Assembly (NCBI GenBank): GCA_004554385.1
Contig: SFMO01000012.1
Location: 1 to 10,336 of the forward strand
DNA length: 10,336 bases
Reading direction: 5' to 3'
DNA from: Ruminococcus flavefaciens
GTDB taxonomy: Bacteria; Bacillota; Clostridia; Oscillospirales; Ruminococcaceae
Shown: positions 6,694-10,336 of the stretch, piece by piece
How positions within the stretch are numbered: position 1 is the stretch's first letter
How the letters are laid out: every line of letters starts with the position of its first letter
Notes under the pieces: model-generated
Database searches by the model: none
The model's input: the letters and a program-made list of their open reading frames with translations, nothing else
Told to the model about the DNA's origin: nothing
Program-made: the position numbers and the translations under genes

Positions 6694-7707
6694 ATGGATA
6701 CAGTTTTACTAAGCGACAAGGAAACAGACCTTGAAATAGCTGCTGAATTTATTAAAAAGGGCGAGATAGTCGGCATACCCACCGAAACTGTCTATGGTCT
6801 TGGTGCAGATGCTTCCAATGAGGCTGCTGTACGCAAGGTCTTTGAGGCAAAGGGCAGACCTGCCGATAATCCGCTTATAGTACATCTTGCTGATTTTTCT
6901 CAGGCGGCAGATTATACAGCGTCAATACCTGAGCTTGCATACAGGCTTGCAGAAAGATTCTGCCCCGGACCTCTCACTATGGTGCTTCCAAAAAATGAAA
7001 GGATACCCATGATAACCTCGGGCGGACTTGATACGGTAGGCATCAGAGTGCCCTCTCATCCCGTAATGCACAGGATCATTGAGATATCCGGAAGACCTAT
7101 TGCTGCTCCGTCAGCAAATACATCAGGTTATCCAAGCCCTACATCTGCTGAACACGTTATGCGCGATATGAACGGTAAAATATCAGCTGTTGTTGACGGC
7201 GGAAGCTCAGAATTCGGTGTAGAATCAACGGTTATCTCTTTTGAGGGAGATAACTCTGTAAGGATACTTCGCCCGGGCTGTGTAACAAGAGAAATGCTTC
7301 TTGAGATCTGTGATGAAGTTATCATTGACCGTGCCATTCTGCATGAGCTTGAGGCAGGTCAGAAGGCGGCTTCTCCGGGGATGAAGTATAAGCACTATTC
7401 TCCGAAGGCTGATATAATCATGGTGGAAGGTTCTCTTGAGAGTTTTATAACCTATGTTGGCGAGCATGGCGGAAATGATGTTTATTCATTGATTTTCGAT
7501 AATGACAGGGATAAATTCCCGTACAGATATATGACCTACGGTAAAGACAGTTCTCAGCAGGCTCACTTTTTGTTTCAGAGACTGCGCGAGCTTGATGAGA
7601 TAGGTGCTGAAAGAGTCTATGTTCGTGCGCCGGAAAAAGACGGCGTAGGACTTGCTGTATATAACCGCCTTATAAGGGCGGCAGGATTCGAGGTGATAAG
7701 GATATGA
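6694..7707 (+). CDS. L-threonylcarbamoyladenylate synthase (Sua5/YwlC type)
   Basis: Makes threonylcarbamoyl-AMP from threonine, bicarbonate and ATP, the first step of the t6A37 modification in tRNAs reading ANN codons. The 337 residues match the long Sua5 form rather than the short YrdC-only form. The YrdC domain covers about residues 8-205, with PTETVYGLG at 29-37, KGRPADNPL at 53-61, PSANTSG at 139-145 and ILRPG at 191-195. The hallmark linker SPGMKYKHYSP is at 227-237, followed by a C-terminal Sua5 domain to the end. The start has AGGAAG (6678-6683) inside the prfA 3' end. It overlaps coaE by ATGA, implying translational coupling. Its position after prfA is familiar in Firmicutes, where the B. 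subtilis homologue is YwlC. Confidence 0.96.
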   Translation: MDTVLLSDKETDLEIAAEFIKKGEIVGIPTETVYGLGADASNEAAVRKVFEAKGRPADNPLIVHLADFSQAADYTASIPELAYRLAERFCPGPLTMVLPKNERIPMITSGGLDTVGIRVPSHPVMHRIIEISGRPIAAPSANTSGYPSPTSAEHVMRDMNGKISAVVDGGSSEFGVESTVISFEGDNSVRILRPGCVTREMLLEICDEVIIDRAILHELEAGQKAASPGMKYKHYSPKADIIMVEGSLESFITYVGEHGGNDVYSLIFDNDRDKFPYRYMTYGKDSSQQAHFLFQRLRELDEIGAERVYVRAPEKDGVGLAVYNRLIRAAGFEVIRI

Positions 7708-8351
7708 ACAGTCTCAACGGCGTTATGGTTGTTGGACTTACAGGACAGACCGGAGCAGGCAAGAGTACGGTTTCGAAGATCTTTTCTTCAAACGGCTTTA
7801 CTGTCATCAACTGCGATCAGGTCGCACGTAAGATCGTTGAAAAGGGGACAAAGTGCCTTGACGAGATAGCAGACCTCTTCGGAGAGAGCGTCATCAATGA
7901 GGACGGGACCCTTAACAGACGAGGACTTGCAGGGATTGTTTTTTCTGAAAAGTCAAAGCTCGAGGCTCTGAATACAATTACATATCCTTATATCACAGGC
8001 GAGATACTTCGCCAGATAAGAGTCCATTCAATGAAGGGGGAGAAGCTTATTCTTCTCGATGCTCCGACTTTGTTTGAGAGCCGCGCTGACGATTTCTGTG
8101 AGATAATAATATCTGTTCTTGCAGATGCTGAGATCCGTGAAAAGCGTATAATCGCACGTGACGGACTGACTCAGGAGCAGGCTCGCAGACGTATGAATTC
8201 GCAGCTCAATGAGGAATTCTTCAAGAGCCATTCTGACTATATTATCCACAATAACGGAAATATGGATACAGTAAACGGCATCGCGTGGGAAGTCTCAGGA
8301 AAGATCAGGGAGATCTTCAAAAATAAGCAAACTCCTATGAAAGTGAAATAA
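7704..8351 (+). CDS. coaE: Dephospho-CoA kinase
   Basis: Catalyses the last step of coenzyme A synthesis, phosphorylating the 3'-hydroxyl of dephospho-CoA with ATP. The 215-residue length is normal. The Walker A loop is GLTGQTGAGKST at residues 11-22, followed by the CDQVAR segment (37-42; Asp38 in the expected substrate/catalytic position). DAPTLFES at 119-126 matches the family D-x-PLLFE motif, and the lid region with RDGLTQEQARRRMNSQL follows. The YIIHNNGN near the C-terminus is also typical. The ATG overlaps the Sua5 stop codon (ATGA), with AGGTG and AAGGAT just upstream. A few extra lysine-rich residues end the protein. Coenzyme A synthesis has no obvious link with translation, so this is probably a convenience grouping of housekeeping genes. 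Confidence 0.96.
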   Translation: MNSLNGVMVVGLTGQTGAGKSTVSKIFSSNGFTVINCDQVARKIVEKGTKCLDEIADLFGESVINEDGTLNRRGLAGIVFSEKSKLEALNTITYPYITGEILRQIRVHSMKGEKLILLDAPTLFESRADDFCEIIISVLADAEIREKRIIARDGLTQEQARRRMNSQLNEEFFKSHSDYIIHNNGNMDTVNGIAWEVSGKIREIFKNKQTPMKVK

Positions 8352-8353
8352 CT

Positions 8354-8369
8354 CAGCCAAAAAAGGCTG
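8354..8369 (+). other. Weak intercistronic hairpin between coaE and the aminopeptidase gene
   Basis: CAGCC (8354-8358) pairs with GGCTG (8365-8369) around six A residues. No T-run follows, so it should not stop RNA polymerase efficiently. It might mark an RNA processing point or simply be chance. Confidence 0.25.
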
Positions 8370-8402
8370 TGCTATAGATTTTCTGCGAAAGGAGAAATTA
8401 TA

Positions 8403-9806
8403 ATGGCAGAGAAGAAGGATGCAGCTAAGAAGCTTAAGGAAAAGCTCCTTATGCAGCGCAAAAACGCTTATCATCTTGTGTCCGACAAGGATCTCAAAGC
8501 CTGCGACAAGTTCTGCGAAGGCTATAAGGATTTTATGAACAAGGGCAAGATAGAGCGTGAAGTAGTTATTTATTCTATAGAGCTTCTTAAAAAAAAGGGC
8601 TTTGTGGAATTTAAAGAAGGCATGAAGCTTAAGGCAGGGGATAAGATCTACCGAAACAACAGAGGAAAGGCTGTTCTTGCAGCGGTTATCGGTTCAGCTC
8701 CCATTACAGAGGGCGTAAGACTTTGTGCAGCACATATCGATTCACCAAGACTTGATCTAAAGCAGAATCCGCTTTATGAGGATACTGAGATGGCTCTCTT
8801 CAAGACCCATTACTATGGCGGTATCAAGAAGTATCAGTGGACCACCATTCCTCTTGCACTCCACGGTGTTGTTATAAAGGCTGACGGTACAAGTGTGGCT
8901 GTCAATATCGGCGAGGACGAAAATGATCCTGTTTTCTGTGTGACGGATCTCCTTCCGCATCTCGCAGCAGCACAGATGCAGAAGCCTCTTGCAAAGGGAA
9001 TAACAGGCGAACAGCTCAATATCGTTATAGGATCACGCCCCTTCAAGGACGATGAGGAGAGCGGTTCTGTCAAGCTCAATATAATGAACATCCTCTTTGA
9101 AAAATACGGTATCACAGAGGCTGATTTCATTTCCTCAGAGCTCGAAGCAGTTCCTGCTTTCAAGGCAAAGGACATCGGCTTCGACAGAAGCATGATAGGT
9201 GCTTACGGTCACGACGACAAGGTTTGCGCTTATCCTGCACTTATCGCTACAGCTGAGTGCAAAAAGCCAAAGCACACTGTCGTAACTATACTTACAGATA
9301 AGGAAGAAACAGGCAGCGACGGAAATACAGGCCTGCGTTCTGCATATCTTGAATACTTTGTCGCTGATATTGCAGAGACTCTCGGAAGTGACGCAAGAAC
9401 TGTCCTTTCTGCTTCAGAGTGCCTGTCCGCAGATGTTAATGCTGCGTATGATCCAACGTTTCCTGAGGTCAATGAGCGTAATAACAGTGCATATATCAAT
9501 CATGGCGTTGTTGTTACAAAGTATACAGGAGCTCGCGGCAAGGCAGGTACGTCAGATGCATCTGCTGAATTCACAGGACGTATCAGAAGACTTATGGATT
9601 CCAAAAATGTTATCTGGCAGACAGGTGAGCTCGGCAAGGTCGATGAAGGCGGCGGCGGAACAGTAGCTGCTTATATAGCAAACCTCAATGTAGATACAAT
9701 TGATCTTGGAGTTCCGGTGCTTTCAATGCATGCACCATATGAGATCGTATCGAAGCTCGACACATATATGGCATATAAAGCATTTGAAGTATTTATGGCT
9801 GACTGA
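8403..9806 (+). CDS. M18 family zinc aminopeptidase
   Basis: Cytosolic dinuclear-zinc exopeptidase that removes N-terminal residues from peptides; a role in peptide turnover is likely. The 467-residue length fits the M18 clan. Metal-site motifs are all present: His111 in AAHIDSPR, bridging Asp271 in YGHDDKVCAYPAL, Glu301-Glu302 (general base and ligand) in DKEETGS, Asp344 in LSADVNAAYDP and His443 in LSMHAPYE. The insert between residues 120 and 260 corresponds to the oligomerisation domain of the family. The N-terminal 20 residues are lysine-rich and predicted helical; no signal peptide. The start is supported by AGGAG at 8391-8395 about eight bases before ATG. It is the last gene of the plus-strand cluster, 51 nt after coaE, and is followed by a strong terminator. 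Substrate preference (acidic versus neutral residues) cannot be read from the sequence. Confidence 0.94.
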   Translation: MAEKKDAAKKLKEKLLMQRKNAYHLVSDKDLKACDKFCEGYKDFMNKGKIEREVVIYSIELLKKKGFVEFKEGMKLKAGDKIYRNNRGKAVLAAVIGSAPITEGVRLCAAHIDSPRLDLKQNPLYEDTEMALFKTHYYGGIKKYQWTTIPLALHGVVIKADGTSVAVNIGEDENDPVFCVTDLLPHLAAAQMQKPLAKGITGEQLNIVIGSRPFKDDEESGSVKLNIMNILFEKYGITEADFISSELEAVPAFKAKDIGFDRSMIGAYGHDDKVCAYPALIATAECKKPKHTVVTILTDKEETGSDGNTGLRSAYLEYFVADIAETLGSDARTVLSASECLSADVNAAYDPTFPEVNERNNSAYINHGVVVTKYTGARGKAGTSDASAEFTGRIRRLMDSKNVIWQTGELGKVDEGGGGTVAAYIANLNVDTIDLGVPVLSMHAPYEIVSKLDTYMAYKAFEVFMAD

Positions 9807-9812
9807 TAAATC

Positions 9813-9842
9813 AACCCTCGGTTTTGTAACCGAGGGTTTTTT
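9813..9842 (+). terminator. Intrinsic terminator closing the prfA-aminopeptidase cluster
   Basis: AACCCTCGGTT (9813-9823) pairs perfectly with AACCGAGGGTT (9828-9838) around a 4-nt loop, and the T-run reaches 9842. It starts six bases after the aminopeptidase stop codon. Confidence 0.93.
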
Positions 9843-9878
9843 ATCAAAAATATTCCTTAGAGTAAAGATATGGATAAT

Positions 9879-9898
9879 TATTACTTAAATATTACTTA
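9879..9898. repeat. Tandem TATTACTTA repeats with 11-bp period
   Basis: TATTACTTA occurs at 9879-9887 and again at 9890-9898, an 11-base step close to one helical turn. The pair lies about 60-80 bases upstream of the predicted small-RNA transcript start, where activator sites are often found. The region is very AT-rich, so chance is possible. Confidence 0.35.
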
Positions 9899-9906
9899 TC
9901 AATAAT

Positions 9907-9951
9907 ATATATATTGCAATTAATTATTTATATTTGCAATATATATTGCAC
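9907..9951. repeat. Inverted TTGCAA repeats and a 16-bp palindrome
   Basis: ATATATATTGCAA (9907-9919) and TTGCAATATATAT (9934-9946) form a perfect 13-bp inverted repeat with a 14-base gap. The right arm is also the left half of TGCAATATATATTGCA (9935-9950), a perfect 16-bp palindrome. TTGCA-type cores therefore occur three times, with centres about 20 and 12 bases apart. This looks like a dimeric regulator site placed on the promoter. Confidence 0.55.
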
Positions 9952-9962
9952 TATGCTATAAT
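9934..9962 (+). promoter_or_regulatory. Promoter of the predicted small RNA
   Basis: TTGCAA (9934-9939) stands exactly 17 bases before a perfect TATAAT (9957-9962). The predicted transcript start is near 9968-9971. The -35 box is embedded in the 16-bp palindrome, so a protein bound there would block RNA polymerase. Confidence 0.7.
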
Positions 9963-9967
9963 AACAT

Positions 9968-10057
9968 ATGGAAAGTCATTCTTTCATAAATGACAATCTC
10001 ATATCCCCTTATTAAGAATGAGAACCTCCCCCCTAATGGCTCTCATTCTTTTTTTTT
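9968..10057 (+). ncRNA. Predicted small regulatory RNA, about 90 nt
   Basis: A strong promoter ends at 9962 and an intrinsic terminator ends at 10057, with no plus-strand gene behind it; the next gene is convergent. This defines a stand-alone transcript of about 88-90 nt. Its 5' part can fold in two exclusive ways: GAAAG (9971-9975) with CTTTC (9981-9985), or GTCATT (9975-9980) with AATGAC (9989-9994). A single-stranded segment carries TATCCCC (10002-10008). The terminator loop carries CCTCCCCCCT (10025-10034). C-rich unpaired stretches of this kind are known in Firmicute small RNAs that pair with Shine-Dalgarno sequences (for example the RsaE/RoxS group), but I do not recognise this RNA as a member of a named family. 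A 15-codon reading frame starting at 9968 ends at 10015 and has no ribosome binding site. Confidence 0.6.
10014..10057 (+). terminator. Intrinsic terminator of the predicted small RNA, with C-rich loop
   Basis: AAGAATGAGA (10014-10023) pairs perfectly with TCTCATTCTT (10041-10050), and the T-run spans 10049-10057 (nine T). The 17-base loop is large for a terminator and contains CCTCCCCCCT, so it may double as the seed region of the RNA. Confidence 0.85.
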
Positions 10058-10059
10058 CG

Positions 10060-10100
10060 AAAAAATCCCCGTTCAATGACTGGTGTCGCTGAACGGGGAT
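10060..10100 (-). terminator. Intrinsic terminator of the minus-strand gene at the right edge
   Basis: On the minus strand an 11-bp perfect stem joins 10100-10090 with 10075-10065 (ATCCCCGTTCA paired with TGAACGGGGAT), followed by a T-run down to 10060. A short inner stem (GAC with GTC) may form in the 14-nt loop. It begins seven bases after the stop codon of the downstream-listed gene and directly abuts the small-RNA terminator: TTTTTTCGAAAAAA (10052-10065) serves both tails. Confidence 0.85.
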
Positions 10101-10107
10101 ATATTAT

Positions 10108-10336
10108 TTATATCTCAAGGCCGTCGATCTTATCTGCGTATTCATACACAGTTCTGATACAATCGGAGATCAAAGCATTGTTTTCACTTGCCTTACGATA
10201 GATTATCATATCGCGGTTAAGGTTATTGGCATATGAACATTTTCTTGTGCAGAGATCGTTGTATCTGAGAGTAGACTGAGACATGGGGGCTACCCACATA
10301 TATGAGTTCACAACTGTTTTGAGCATACTGATCTGA
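10108..10336 (-). CDS. C-terminal fragment of a protein, possibly a LysR-type regulator
   Basis: The frame is open to the window edge (codons before Met at 10326 read Gln-Ile-Ser), and that Met has no ribosome binding site, so the gene almost certainly continues to the right. About 75 residues are visible. The ending RDMIIYRKASENNALISDCIRTVYEYA resembles the last strand and helix of LysR-family effector-binding domains, where a y-R-K-x motif is followed by a final helix. The preceding MWVAPMSQSTLRYNDL segment would fit the hinge and pocket part. No DNA-binding domain is in view, so the family call is tentative. Stop TAA lies at 10110-10108, followed by a strong terminator. If it is a regulator, it does not read towards the small RNA but converges on it. 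Confidence 0.5.
   Translation of the reverse strand, partial: QISMLKTVVNSYMWVAPMSQSTLRYNDLCTRKCSYANNLNRDMIIYRKASENNALISDCIRTVYEYADKIDGLEI

Noticed and set aside
8834..9193. Minus-strand open frame opposite the aminopeptidase gene
   Set aside because: Shadow of the M18 gene; low-complexity Ser-rich product and no start signals.
9879..9951. Repeats here as part of a CRISPR array or replication origin iterons
   Set aside because: The units are too short and too few, with no uniform spacers and no replication initiator gene nearby; the promoter explanation fits better.
10108..10326. A complete 72-residue small protein starting at Met 10326
   Set aside because: No ribosome binding site upstream and the frame stays open to the window edge, so a truncated larger gene is more likely.

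Overview
The window looks like chromosomal housekeeping DNA from a low-to-mid GC clostridial Firmicute. The protein families and their style (short DUF951 protein, Sua5 with a C-terminal domain, M18 aminopeptidase, S1-domain protein), strong AGGAGG-type ribosome binding sites, TTGACA/TATAAT promoters and U-tailed hairpin terminators all fit. A Ruminococcus-like member of the Oscillospiraceae is my best guess. This is inferred from gene content and style; no database was searched. I see no insertion sequence, phage gene, CRISPR array, tRNA or rRNA.

Layout. (1) Positions 1-2726 hold the 3' three quarters of dnaE (DNA polymerase III alpha); the PHP domain lies off the left edge. A long inverted repeat straddles its stop codon. 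(2) pfkA (6-phosphofructokinase) follows from its own strong promoter and ends in a terminator at 3842-3875. (3) A convergent minus-strand pair follows: an unrecognised 118-residue protein (5209 to 4853), then a protein with S1 RNA-binding domains (4791 to 3874). They share the hairpin at 3842-3868 with pfkA. (4) An AT-rich divergent control region (5210-5380) leads into a plus-strand cluster: DUF951 protein, prfA (release factor 1), Sua5/YwlC (tRNA t6A synthesis), coaE (dephospho-CoA kinase) and an M18 zinc aminopeptidase, closed by a strong terminator at 9813-9842. Short gaps and an ATGA overlap suggest one transcript, with translation fidelity and termination as its main theme. (5) Positions 9843-10107 contain no protein gene of ordinary size. 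They hold a complete small transcription unit: direct repeats, a palindromic TTGCAA/TATAAT promoter and about 90 nt ending in a terminator whose loop is very C-rich. (6) The right edge carries the C-terminal end of a minus-strand gene, possibly a LysR-type regulator, with its own terminator abutting the small-RNA terminator.

The protein genes are ordinary. The part most worth following up is the predicted small RNA at about 9968-10057. Its exposed CCUCCCCCCU and UAUCCCC stretches could pair with Shine-Dalgarno sequences, and its promoter -35 box is built into a perfect 16-bp palindrome. Secondary points are perfect 13-bp inverted repeats at the dnaE stop and inside the S1 gene, an inverted repeat over the prfA-operon promoter, and the use of UAG stops by the first two genes of the release-factor-1 operon.
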